The notes below the pieces were generated by a model, which saw only the letters and a list, made by a program, of their open reading frames with translations, searched no databases and was not told the DNA's origin. Shown here one piece after another: positions 49,632 through 58,485 of a stretch of 63,762 nucleotides of DNA. Position numbers and translations under genes: made by a program. Each line of letters begins with the position of its first letter. Positions within the stretch are counted from its first letter, which is position 1. The DNA is from Nitrospira sp. (GTDB taxonomy: Bacteria; Nitrospirota; Nitrospiria; Nitrospirales; Nitrospiraceae), in assembly GCA_005116775.1 (NCBI GenBank), contig SWDN01000011.1:1-63762 (forward strand), read 5' to 3'.

Positions 49632-49985
49632 TTAGAGCTTCTTGACCAAGTTCCGCAGCATTCTCGTTTCATGATCGAGCTTCTCAATGATGAGATCCCG
49701 GATATTCGGTTGGACAAATCCAAGGTCCGACGATATCTCCACCTGCGTTTCCAGTTCGGCACAGGAACCCAATGCAATGAAAAGAAATTGCCGATATTCC
49801 TTGTTATGAAACCGATTGAACCCTTCCGCCACATTCGATGGAATCGAAACCGATGCTCTTCGCATTTGCGCGGCTAAGCCGTACGCCTCGACCTTGGGGT
49901 ATGCAGCGGTCGCTCGATAGACGTCCAGCACGATCTCTTTCCCCATTTTCCATACATCCAAATCTCGAAAGTTTCGAATCTTCAT
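49632..49985 (-). CDS. Four-helix-bundle protein (23S rRNA intervening-sequence type)
   Basis: A 117-residue helical protein: MKIRNFRDLDVWKMGKEIVLDVYRAT, YGLAAQMRRASVSIPSNVAEGFNR and FLFIALGSCAELETQVEISSDLGF are the hallmark motifs of the family (the NxAEG motif included). Such genes are found inside 23S rRNA intervening sequences and as solitary genes in repeat-rich islands; the biochemical function is unknown. GGAGGGG precedes ATG 49985. It sits between exbB and exbD, bounded by CGTGAAG arrays, and interrupts an otherwise standard operon, which suggests an insertion. Confidence 0.88.
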   Translation of the reverse strand: MKIRNFRDLDVWKMGKEIVLDVYRATAAYPKVEAYGLAAQMRRASVSIPSNVAEGFNRFHNKEYRQFLFIALGSCAELETQVEISSDLGFVQPNIRDLIIEKLDHETRMLRNLVKKL

Positions 49986-50039
49986 GGGTCCCCTCCTGTG
50001 CCGCAAACCCTATCATGCTATGCGGCCTCTGAGGAACAC

Positions 50040-50157
50040 CCTGTCAATTCGTGAAGCGTGAAACGTCATGCGTGAAGCGTCCGAATCCGAAACGAGATAC
50101 GCTTCACATCTTTGTCTTCCCCCGCGCTTCACGCTTCACGACCAACGCTTCACGTCT
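50040..50157. repeat. CGTGAAG repeat array between exbB and the four-helix-bundle gene
   Basis: Direct units (CGTGAAGCGTGAAACG and a later CGTGAAGCG) followed by inverted ones (CGCTTCACGCTTCACG, CGCTTCACG). The array forms the second flank of the four-helix-bundle insertion. Confidence 0.65.
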
Positions 50158-50940
50158 TCAGTGTCCGGTAGCCGCGCCGGACGGCTCCGCCTCTTGGCGG
50201 TGCCCGCCGGGACGGTAGTCTTCAATATCTTCCGCCGCCGCCGCCGCGCCGCTCTTCTCGCGGAGAAAGTCCGTGATAAATACGGTTTCGAGATGGGCGG
50301 CAAAGTTATCGAGTTCCATCGTGAGCGTTTTGGTCTTGGTCACCAGAAAGTTGTAGCAAAAGAGCGAGGGGATCGCGACCATGAGGCCCGCGACTGTGGC
50401 GATCAAGGCCGACGCCACGCCGGGAGCCATCGTTGTCAATGTCGCTTGCTGCGCTCGTCCGATTCCTGAAAAAGTGTCCATGACTCCCCAGACCGTTCCG
50501 AGCAATCCGATAAAGGGACCGCCGCTGATCGCCGTCGCCAGCACGATCATCCCCGACTCCAGCCCCACCGCCGCTTCACCGAGGACTCGCTCCAGCGCGA
50601 TTCTCACGGCGCTCATGCCGTGATTCGGCACTTTGTCGGTCCCGTACTTTTGCTGCTGCACCTTTAATTCTTCGCACCCGCCGTAATAGAGCTCGTACAT
50701 CGGAGAGCCCTGGAGCTGCTTGATCGATCCCTTGCTGAAGATCACCAACGGGCTTTTTGCCTTGGAATAGAGATCGAGAAAAACTCCGTTCCGCTTTTTG
50801 GCCCTTGCCAATTGACGGAACTTGTTGATGATCACCGTCCAGCTGACCAGCGAGAATACGAGCAAGACGGAAATCGTGATCTTGCCCTCCAGCGTCGCGT
50901 GACTCAGCGCGAACGCCACTCCACCTGAACCCATATCCAT
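50158..50940 (-). CDS. ExbB/TolQ-type proton channel
   Basis: A 260-residue MotA/TolQ/ExbB protein with three helices: about 15-38 (GKITISVLLVFSLVSWTVIINKF), 130-150 and 175-200. The hallmark region AISGGPFIGLLGTVWGVMDTF and TMAPGVASALIATVAGLMVAIPSLFCYN is present. The C-terminal tail is Ala/Glu-rich. AAGGAG precedes ATG 50940, which follows the tpsA stop by 22 bp, so this channel is in the same transcription unit as the two-partner secretion genes. Confidence 0.9.
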   Translation of the reverse strand: MDMGSGGVAFALSHATLEGKITISVLLVFSLVSWTVIINKFRQLARAKKRNGVFLDLYSKAKSPLVIFSKGSIKQLQGSPMYELYYGGCEELKVQQQKYGTDKVPNHGMSAVRIALERVLGEAAVGLESGMIVLATAISGGPFIGLLGTVWGVMDTFSGIGRAQQATLTTMAPGVASALIATVAGLMVAIPSLFCYNFLVTKTKTLTMELDNFAAHLETVFITDFLREKSGAAAAAEDIEDYRPGGHRQEAEPSGAATGH

Positions 50941-50962
50941 TCGCAGGACTCCTTCCTCGTGT

Positions 50963-53900
50963 TTAACCGCCCGACTTTATTTCCGGCTTCACATCGACCT
51001 GAATGACGACTCCGTGCTTCATGCGGACGGATTTCGCCAGTTGGCTCTTGCGATCTTTTTCACCGTCTTTGTTCGACGCCATCTCTTTGGTTTGAGAGTT
51101 CTGACTGGCTACCTCAGCGGCGGATTCTTGAACGGAGTCAGAAGACTTGGCCGAGGTGCTGACCGCTGCAGAAGTGGCTGAAGCAGATGCGCTTGCCGAA
51201 CTTCCGGACACTGGAGCGATAGGCGCTGTGACACCCCCTGACCCGGTTCCGACGACGACTGACGGGCCGCTGACATTCACCGTTGGAGGAATGAACACAT
51301 TGCCGACGATGCTGCCGCCCTGGAAATTCACCGTCGGCGCGAAAATTTCGACCCTTCTTCCCTGAATGCCGGCGGGCGGGATATCGACGCTGACCCGTTC
51401 GGACACCAGGGCGAGGTCTCCCAGTTTCAGGGAGTTGATGTAGGGCTTCAACTGGGTCTCGTTGAAGATCGGTTCGCGTAGAGCCTTTAACCGGTTCGCT
51501 TCCGCCACCAGCGCCGACGAATCCTTTCCGAAGAACTGCTCTCTCTCGGCTTTGAGCAGTAGCGCCTCGATTTCAGGATCCTTGAATTCAATAAACGTGA
51601 GTGGGCGAGGGTCGTTCGGATGGAACGTCGAGATTCCACTGGCCGGCACGCGGATTGTGAATCTGACGATGCTACCGTCAGGACGCGTCTGCTCGACGAT
51701 CTGCTCAACTGCCTCATTTCTCGATCCGCTCCCAGCATTGATCCTGCCATGTGTCGAAGTGAGGTTGATGTCTCCTCCATTGAACGTCGAGATACGCGAG
51801 GTCTCCACGTCGATGTTACCTTTGGCAAAGGTATCGATGGCTCCACCTCCCAAGGTTACAATCCCGAGTGGAGTGCCCTTGGTATCGGGGTTTGTGGCGC
51901 TGGACCCGACGGTCACGACGCCAGGAATGGACTGGACCTTCGTCACTTGACTGGACGGGACCAGCATCACGGTCCCGTCGGCTGCCACCAGCACGAAGTT
52001 CCCCTCGACGAGCACCGGATCGAATCCTGACAACTTTTGGGATGGGTCGATCGGGGCTTCCGCTCTCAGGACCTGAACCGGCTGGCCGTTCTTGGTGAGA
52101 AGGGCGTCTCCTCGCTCCACAAGACTCAGGTGCAGCGTCACAGGATCGGCTAGGATTTGCGCTCCATCGAGCACGACAGGCTCTCCCTTAAAGTTTACGG
52201 TCTTGCCGGCGACTTGGATGACAGATCGGCCCCCGACTTGAACCACCGTGCCGACGACCGCCACCGGTTTTCCATCCACCACAAGAGGGACGCCGCTCGC
52301 ATCCACGAGCCGATCGACGCCCGGTCCATGGAGAGAAATTGTAGCTCCGTTGTAGGAGGCGATCCGCGACCGGTCCATTTTGATCGACCCTCCCACCTCC
52401 ACGTCGAGAAAGCCCCCTTTGTCGACGTCTGAGGTCGGCTCCGGCAGGAAACGGAAGTTGATCCCGGTGCTGTCCGCCAGATCCAACAGGCCTCCCACCT
52501 TCACCCTCGCGGTGCCGGTGCCGGCAAAAGTCAAGTCGCTTGGAGAGGCCTTTCCGGTCGTTGCCGCGCTCCTCATGTTGAGGCTTCTACCTGCTTTGAC
52601 CGTGGCGACGACTCCCTCCGAGACTCCGATGGTCGCTCTCACCGCCTCTATATCCGTCGCGGCCTGCAGCGTCACGCGCTTGTGGTACGGGACGCTCCCA
52701 AGCTCGAAATTGACCGTCTGGATCTTGCCGGACCTGGCCTCGACCACGACATCCTGGACTGAGTGCACTGGAACGTTCGCCGCCTTGTTCCCCGATTTAA
52801 GAGCTGAAGCGAATTGATTCGGGTTGAATGTTCTGTTGAGGAACGGCTGTATATCGATTTCATGCAGCTTGATCGTCGGCGCGGTCGTTTTGACCGTAAT
52901 GAGTGGAAGCCCGCTGGACGGCTTCTCAATATTATTGAAAACCTGGAAGTCTTTGGTCCAGATAAAGGGACTCAGTTTGGGGTCTCGGACTGCCTCCTTG
53001 AAATTGACCAGCCTCCATTGTCCTCCCGGCACATTCTTGAACCCGACGAAGATGTAGCCGAACCTTTCATCAGCAACTTGCTCGTCGATCTGCACACCGA
53101 CGATGTCCTTTCCTGCCGAGAGTCTGAGTGCGCCGGTTGTCGAGGGCCAGAAACTCACATCGCTCTCGATAAAGATGTTCCCGTTTTCCGTCTCCGCAAT
53201 GAAGGAAGCAGGATAGATCGCCCGAGCGATATCGATTCCGCTCGATCCCGTGACCCTAGGATTGAGGAAAATGTCTTCCTTCGCCTTGAGCACGACCAGA
53301 TTCGAAGGGTCGACCGTCAACCTAATGGTGCCGGTGGTATCGGAGGCGCCCTTGTCCTGAACCCTTCCGAGGTAAATGCTGCCGGACTTGGCCGTAAGAT
53401 TGATGGTCCCCTTGCCCAGCGTGAGGTTCGCATACTGGTCGGAGTCGGTCGCAGTGACCCCCTTCTGAGCCCCGCCGATATTGCGCCCCGCTGTCACGGT
53501 GGCCGTGCCGTTGGCCAGAACGAATCCAGGACCAATAAACTGGCCGCTGACAGAGCCGCCGACAACATCCCTTCCGGCGGTGATCGTCAGATTTCCTGGT
53601 CCGTCCAGACGAATTCCGGCGAGGAGCCTCGGAAGCAGATTATTGACTCGTACGGTCGGGCTGATGATATCGAGCCCGGCGACCAGGGCGAGGTTGCCGC
53701 CAGCAGCGGAGATCCTCAACGTCGAGAGCTGCCCGAATGAATTGACCAGGTTGATGTTCCCGTTGGGCGCAGAGAACTGCATGTGGCCGCCGGACCCGGT
53801 GGCCACATGCGAGTTGCTGAAGAAGATATCGCCGGCCGCCGATCCGACATAGTCCCATCTGGTCCCCGAATTGTCGTTCGTGAGCCGCGCGTTGTCAAAG

Positions 53901-55159
53901 CGCAAGTTTCCACCGGCGACGAAGCTCAACGTGCCGGTGGCCCCGGACAAGTTCCATCCGGCACCGAGATCGTACTGCCCCGTGACGACTAAGTCGCTGC
54001 CAACGGGCGACTGAAAGGTGACTTCCGACGCGCCGCTGCCCTCGAAACTCGCGAACTCGGTGGGTCCTACGGTCGACGTCGTGACCGTCGGATCGATCAA
54101 GAATCGCCCACCCTTGAATCCGGCGATCGCGCGGCCGAGAAACTGGCCGCCCAATCTCACGGTTGCGCCGCTCACTTCGGCAAATCCTCCATTGCCTCCG
54201 TTCTTGCCTCCGGACACGTCCACCACGGCGCCCTTCTGAAAAGTCGCTGTGCCGTTCTTCAAGTCGGCGATGGCCCGGATCGTGCCCCCGTGTGAAACTC
54301 CTTCATCGCCTCCGCGCGCGAGGGTGCGGCTCCCATCCTTCAGCGTGACGGCTTCGCTGGCGAGCAATTCGATCTTTCCATGTCGCTCGCGCACGCTGTC
54401 GGCCCGGATCAAGCCTTCTTGATTGACCATCCGGCCGGCCAAGGTGATACTGCCGCCGTCCGCGATCAGATCCTTCACATTCACGGCTTGTCCGAGAGGG
54501 TTGGAGAGTTCGGCGAGAAACCCGCGTCCGTCTGGCCTGTTCGAAAGAAAGGCCTTCGCGCCGGCAGCCAAGACGATATTCCCTCCTGGACTCGTGATGA
54601 CCCCGCTGTTTTCGACATTAGGCGCCAGCAGATACACGCCGCCATGCGAGGCATTGATGGCGCCCATGTTCTTGACGAGGCCTTCGATGCCCGTTCCCTG
54701 GAACAGATAGTGGCCGGCGAGGAAATTGGCGCTCGACAGATTCAGAGACGAGGCGATCAACCCACCGACATCGACCTGCGCATTGGGGCCAAACATGATG
54801 CCGTTGCGATTGAGAAGGATCACCGTTCCATTGGCGCGTAGTGATCCGAGTATTTGGCTGGGGTTCTGATCGAAGATATGATTGAGCGCAATCGCCTGGG
54901 CATTCGGTTGAATGAACTGCGTCACTTCGTTCTGCGCGATATTGAACTGCTGCCAGTTAATGATGGCCTGCTGGGAGGCCTGCGCGATCGTGACGTGCGA
55001 CGTGCCGAGGCCTGACACCGCCGCCTGGCCTCCGACCACGTCCGGCCCGATCGGATTGGCCAAGACGACGGGGACGACGATCAGTTGCGCAAGATACGCC
55101 AGGAGAATCAGACCGGAGATAACCCGTTTGTGTGTCATGGTGTTGCGATCCTTGTTCAT
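50963..55159 (-). CDS. TpsA exoprotein (filamentous hemagglutinin N-terminal domain)
   Basis: A 1398-residue secreted beta-helix protein. After an extended signal (MTHKRVISGLILLAYLAQLIV region), the TPS secretion domain spans about 38-280: NWQQFNIAQNEVTQFIQP, the NRNGIMFGPNAQVDVGGLIASS motif, GGVYLLAPNVENSGVITSPGG. Beta-helical repeats continue to about 1150, and a Ser/Ala linker plus a basic C-terminal segment (KSQLAKSVRMKHGVVIQVD) ends the chain. The ATG at 55159 overlaps the tpsB stop (TGATG); an ATG at 55138 is possible. It is secreted by TpsB. Large adhesin or biofilm matrix role is likely. Confidence 0.9.
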   Translation of the reverse strand: MNKDRNTMTHKRVISGLILLAYLAQLIVVPVVLANPIGPDVVGGQAAVSGLGTSHVTIAQASQQAIINWQQFNIAQNEVTQFIQPNAQAIALNHIFDQNPSQILGSLRANGTVILLNRNGIMFGPNAQVDVGGLIASSLNLSSANFLAGHYLFQGTGIEGLVKNMGAINASHGGVYLLAPNVENSGVITSPGGNIVLAAGAKAFLSNRPDGRGFLAELSNPLGQAVNVKDLIADGGSITLAGRMVNQEGLIRADSVRERHGKIELLASEAVTLKDGSRTLARGGDEGVSHGGTIRAIADLKNGTATFQKGAVVDVSGGKNGGNGGFAEVSGATVRLGGQFLGRAIAGFKGGRFLIDPTVTTSTVGPTEFASFEGSGASEVTFQSPVGSDLVVTGQYDLGAGWNLSGATGTLSFVAGGNLRFDNARLTNDNSGTRWDYVGSAAGDIFFSNSHVATGSGGHMQFSAPNGNINLVNSFGQLSTLRISAAGGNLALVAGLDIISPTVRVNNLLPRLLAGIRLDGPGNLTITAGRDVVGGSVSGQFIGPGFVLANGTATVTAGRNIGGAQKGVTATDSDQYANLTLGKGTINLTAKSGSIYLGRVQDKGASDTTGTIRLTVDPSNLVVLKAKEDIFLNPRVTGSSGIDIARAIYPASFIAETENGNIFIESDVSFWPSTTGALRLSAGKDIVGVQIDEQVADERFGYIFVGFKNVPGGQWRLVNFKEAVRDPKLSPFIWTKDFQVFNNIEKPSSGLPLITVKTTAPTIKLHEIDIQPFLNRTFNPNQFASALKSGNKAANVPVHSVQDVVVEARSGKIQTVNFELGSVPYHKRVTLQAATDIEAVRATIGVSEGVVATVKAGRSLNMRSAATTGKASPSDLTFAGTGTARVKVGGLLDLADSTGINFRFLPEPTSDVDKGGFLDVEVGGSIKMDRSRIASYNGATISLHGPGVDRLVDASGVPLVVDGKPVAVVGTVVQVGGRSVIQVAGKTVNFKGEPVVLDGAQILADPVTLHLSLVERGDALLTKNGQPVQVLRAEAPIDPSQKLSGFDPVLVEGNFVLVAADGTVMLVPSSQVTKVQSIPGVVTVGSSATNPDTKGTPLGIVTLGGGAIDTFAKGNIDVETSRISTFNGGDINLTSTHGRINAGSGSRNEAVEQIVEQTRPDGSIVRFTIRVPASGISTFHPNDPRPLTFIEFKDPEIEALLLKAEREQFFGKDSSALVAEANRLKALREPIFNETQLKPYINSLKLGDLALVSERVSVDIPPAGIQGRRVEIFAPTVNFQGGSIVGNVFIPPTVNVSGPSVVVGTGSGGVTAPIAPVSGSSASASASATSAAVSTSAKSSDSVQESAAEVASQNSQTKEMASNKDGEKDRKSQLAKSVRMKHGVVIQVDVKPEIKSGG

Positions 55160-57021
55160 CAAAACGCAAGGCCGACGGAGAAATGCACAAACGTGTCGCC
55201 CCGTTTCGTATTCAAGGTCTCTTCGAGCGCGAATCCTTGATCGATGATGAGCTGCCCCACATCTTTGGGAAACTTCACTCGAATCCCGCCTCCCACCCCT
55301 TCGAGCCGGAATTGCGACGTCTGTCCCGGTTGGGCTTGCTGCACCCAGAGTTGGGCAATATCGTAGAAGGCCGCGAGTTTCACTCTGATGGTGTAATCTG
55401 CACTGCGGCGGCGCTGCCAGATTCGATCGATCGGAATGGCGATGAGTTCAGGAGTGGTCAGTTCCGCCCGGCCGCGGACAGCATTGTCGCCGATCGCTTC
55501 ATACTGGAGGTAGCCTCGGACCGTATCGAAGCCTCCGGCGAAATAATTCTCGGCAGGTATCAATGGCTGGCTGCCCCATTGGCCGTCTGCATGCAGCGCC
55601 AACATAAAGTCTCCCGGCAAGGGCTGCACCCGATCGAGCCCGCCCTGCAGCACCGCAAACGTCCCTGTCGATCCTTGGCGATTGCCCGGCTGGCCCAACG
55701 GATCGTTGGGATTTCCGGCAAAATCTTCCTTCGCTCCGCCTGGGATGGTGCCCGCAACATAGCCCTTGGCCGATAGAGACAGTTTCGTGAGCCCCAATCG
55801 ATCTGGATAGAATCCGGAATAGGCCACTGAGACCGGGGTATATTGAACGGGACTCTTCACCACCGCGGTCCCACCATCGGGAAATGTCGCGTTCGTGGGC
55901 TCCAACCGTTTGTAGTCGACCCCGATCGACAATTGATGCGTGGCCGTTCCTCCGGGAAAGAGCGGAATAATATAGCGAAGCCCGGCGACAGTGGCGTTGC
56001 CGGCAACCGCAACATTGCCCCCTCCTCCAACGGTAATGCCCGACCCAGCCAACACCGATTGACTTTGCGAGTAGGACGCGTAGACGGCCAGCAGATGATC
56101 CGGCCATTTCACCGGATAGACGAAACTCGCTCCATAGTTCTGAACCGCTCCCCAATCCGTCGGCGTCTGGACCGTATTGACCGTAAAAATTTCGTCGCCG
56201 CCGAAGAGATTGGTATGCTGAACTTCTGCGAGCAAACGATTTGATGGGGTCGTGATCGGTCCTCTGTTATCGGCCTCCAATTTCCCATGGACCGGCAGAC
56301 GATCCTTCACTTTGAGTTCGAGGCCTACCGTTCCAGGCTCCGCGCCCGGCTTCAGCACCGGCGACACTTGAAGGTCCGGGTTGGCGTTGACTGCCGAGAG
56401 TTCTTTCACAAACTTGGGTTCATAGAGCACTGTTCCCAGCTGAATAGACGGCATTTTTTCGAGAATACGGTATTTGCTGTAATGCTCCTGCCCCGTTACC
56501 TTGATCTCGACGAGAGGGGCTTCAATCACTTGTAGTGTGACGCTACCCTGCTCGACGGTCTGCTCCGGGAGGTTCACCAGAACGGTGGGATACCCTGCCG
56601 TGTGATACGCCTTTTCCAGTTCGACGCGCGCCTGGTCGACGTCCTTGAATTGGAAAACAGCGCCTTTGTATTTGTCGAGGATCGCGTCGATTTTTTCTTG
56701 AGGTAAGATCGTGTTGCCCTCGACAATGAACTTCGAGAGGGTGACGGCACCCGATTTTTCTGGTTCCGGCTTGCCGTCCTGTTTCGAGAAAGGACCGTTC
56801 GTAACGGTTCGCCCTTGTTCGGCTTGGCTCGTTCCCCGATCGTTCATGCGCTGTTCCTGGTCATTCATGCGCGGGGCAGACGACGCCTGCCGGTTACCTG
56901 GCGAAGAAACGATCCCCGAATCCTGGCGGTTCATGGCTTCCCCCATGGCTTCCGTTGTCGCCGCGAGCCACACGGAGCACACGATTATCACGGCGCATGC
57001 CTTCTCCAACTGGTCTTTCAT
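55159..57021 (-). CDS. TpsB two-partner-secretion outer-membrane transporter (FhaC/ShlB type)
   Basis: A 620-residue Omp85-superfamily transporter. Signal peptide, then an unusually long disordered region (about residues 30-90, with RMNDQEQRMNDRG-type repeats), two POTRA domains (from VTLSKFIVEGNTILPQEKIDAIL and SVTLQVIEAPLVEIKVTG), and a 16-strand-type barrel with the loop-6 motif VRGY in FDTVRGYLQYEAIG and a final strand FVHFSVGLAF. It exports the TpsA encoded next. A GGAG ribosome binding site precedes ATG 57021. A PHO-box-like pair lies 170 bp upstream. Confidence 0.93.
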   Translation of the reverse strand: MKDQLEKACAVIIVCSVWLAATTEAMGEAMNRQDSGIVSSPGNRQASSAPRMNDQEQRMNDRGTSQAEQGRTVTNGPFSKQDGKPEPEKSGAVTLSKFIVEGNTILPQEKIDAILDKYKGAVFQFKDVDQARVELEKAYHTAGYPTVLVNLPEQTVEQGSVTLQVIEAPLVEIKVTGQEHYSKYRILEKMPSIQLGTVLYEPKFVKELSAVNANPDLQVSPVLKPGAEPGTVGLELKVKDRLPVHGKLEADNRGPITTPSNRLLAEVQHTNLFGGDEIFTVNTVQTPTDWGAVQNYGASFVYPVKWPDHLLAVYASYSQSQSVLAGSGITVGGGGNVAVAGNATVAGLRYIIPLFPGGTATHQLSIGVDYKRLEPTNATFPDGGTAVVKSPVQYTPVSVAYSGFYPDRLGLTKLSLSAKGYVAGTIPGGAKEDFAGNPNDPLGQPGNRQGSTGTFAVLQGGLDRVQPLPGDFMLALHADGQWGSQPLIPAENYFAGGFDTVRGYLQYEAIGDNAVRGRAELTTPELIAIPIDRIWQRRRSADYTIRVKLAAFYDIAQLWVQQAQPGQTSQFRLEGVGGGIRVKFPKDVGQLIIDQGFALEETLNTKRGDTFVHFSVGLAF

Positions 57022-57027
57022 GCTCCA

Positions 57028-57159
57028 TTACTGTCCCCAAAAAACAGAGAATTTCGTGCTCTGCTCAGGGAGATTGTCCATACCCTGGATCAGGGCGAAG
57101 TCTTCTGTGTAGTTCTGCTGTCCGAAAGCGATCGGCTCACGCTCGAGGGATTCACTCAT
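57028..57159 (-). CDS. Possible 43-residue leader peptide before tpsB
   Basis: A short frame beginning MSESLEREPIAFG and ending KFSVFWGQ just 6 bp before the tpsB start. No ribosome binding site is visible and its composition is not distinctive, so it may be only 5' untranslated sequence. It is noted because it lies between the PHO-box-like site and the operon, where the transcription start is expected to be close to its ATG. Confidence 0.25.
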   Translation of the reverse strand: MSESLEREPIAFGQQNYTEDFALIQGMDNLPEQSTKFSVFWGQ

Positions 57160-57187
57160 AACTAGAGTGAAGAAATACTGGCACGAC

Positions 57188-57226
57188 GTTACGGAATTGT
57201 TATCGAGGCATTTTCCGGCTGTTAAT
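57188..57226 (-). promoter_or_regulatory. PHO-box-like repeats between TPS operon and gspC-like gene
   Basis: On the minus strand ATAACAATTCCGTAAC places TAAC half-sites 11 bp apart (plus-strand TTAC at 57189, TTAT at 57200). A TTAA at 57222 is two turns further. It points to the TPS operon; the divergent gspC-like gene begins at 57297. Confidence 0.5.
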
Positions 57227-57296
57227 TCTTGTAAACGACGGAAATTAAGACTGTTTCGCTCTTGCCAGCGAGGCCGGCTTGTTGCTAGGAAGAGCC

Positions 57297-58268
57297 ATGC
57301 GCTCGACTCTCCCGATTCCCAGCACACGAAAGCTGATGCTCTGCCTGTGCCTGGGCCTCTCGACCTTCATAACCGCACACATTGTGAACGCCTTTGTCGA
57401 TCACGCGCTGTTCGTGCCGGACACGCTTCCTCCGCCGGCGCCTCCGCAGGACAATATCCTCCGGCCTTCGGCGCCCCCTCAGCAATTGGCGCAGGACCTC
57501 ATGACTCGCGGTCTGTTTGCGCTACCAGAAGAATTATCGCAGGGCGCAAGATCTTCGGCAGGCGCTAGACTAGGCCCTCCCCTCGAAGCGGCTAAGAAAC
57601 TGTTGCTGCATGGCACGGCGCTTGGCATAGGCGATGAGCCGATAGCGATCGTTCAGGACCTATCGAATCAGCAGCAGAAATTGCTGCATCTTCATGACCG
57701 TGTTCTTAACGTGGGCGAGATTGTTTCCATCGAAAAAACTCGTGTCTTGTTCCAAGACAGGGGACAAGAGGAATGGCTTGAATTGGCTATGCTCACCGAC
57801 TTGGAACAGGCCCGGCGCATGCCGCCTCTTCCGGGGTCTTTACAAGAACGGCCTCCTGCTCTCACGCAGCCGGCCCGCTCCACACACTCTGCCGGGCTCT
57901 CCCGGGTCGTATCGCTGACTTCCGGTGTCTCTTCTGCCGGCAACGGTCGGCCGATTCAAATCGTCGATCGTCGTGAATTGTCCAAAATTCTCTCGGACAT
58001 GCCTCTGCTGTTATTACAAGCCCAACCGGTCGTATCGATGATCGAAGGACGGTTCGACGGCCTGTTGTTGGAAGCGGTGCGCTTTGAGGGACTGTATTAC
58101 AAGATGGGGTTGCAGTCCGGCGACATTCTGAAGCGAATCAATGGCGTGGAAATTCGCGAGCCAGGCATGCTCATTACCGCCGTTGAGCAGATGAAGGACG
58201 AACACAGAGTGAAACTGGATATTGTCCGTGGTCAGACGCCGCGCACGATTACGGTCGATATCCACTGA
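57297..58268 (+). CDS. GspC-like PDZ protein of type II secretion type
   Basis: A 323-residue inner-membrane protein: cytoplasmic start, one helix (LMLCLCLGLSTFITAHIVNAF), a Pro-rich linker, a homology region (LLLHGTALGIGDEPIAIVQDLSNQQQKLLHLHDRVLN) and a C-terminal PDZ domain (GRFDGLLLEAVRFEGLYYKMGLQSGDILKRINGVEI). This order (helix, HR domain, PDZ) matches GspC, the clutch of type II secretion. No other gsp gene lies in the window. AGGAAGAG precedes ATG 57297. It is divergent from the TPS operon and may be linked to it. Confidence 0.75.
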   Translation: MRSTLPIPSTRKLMLCLCLGLSTFITAHIVNAFVDHALFVPDTLPPPAPPQDNILRPSAPPQQLAQDLMTRGLFALPEELSQGARSSAGARLGPPLEAAKKLLLHGTALGIGDEPIAIVQDLSNQQQKLLHLHDRVLNVGEIVSIEKTRVLFQDRGQEEWLELAMLTDLEQARRMPPLPGSLQERPPALTQPARSTHSAGLSRVVSLTSGVSSAGNGRPIQIVDRRELSKILSDMPLLLLQAQPVVSMIEGRFDGLLLEAVRFEGLYYKMGLQSGDILKRINGVEIREPGMLITAVEQMKDEHRVKLDIVRGQTPRTITVDIH

Positions 58269-58356
58269 CCGATCCGACAGTCTCGATCGCCTCCCTGCGT
58301 ACATCCGCATGACAGGGTTTCACATCTCCGATCTCCCCCACTCGATCGCCGTCAAA

Positions 58357-58383
58357 TTAACTGAATGTTAATCTTCGTGTAAT
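58357..58383 (+). promoter_or_regulatory. Triple PHO-box-like repeat
   Basis: TTAA at 58357, TTAA at 58368 and GTAA at 58379: three half-sites each 11 bp apart, oriented toward the outer-membrane protein gene at 58486. Confidence 0.55.
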
Positions 58384-58485
58384 GAGCGCGTCATTGCCAT
58401 TGGGCTAAGGTGACCAAGATTTTTGTCGGCCAACTTTGGGCGCCGTTGCGTGCTTGATCCACCCTTGAGGCAAGGAGACGCGGAA

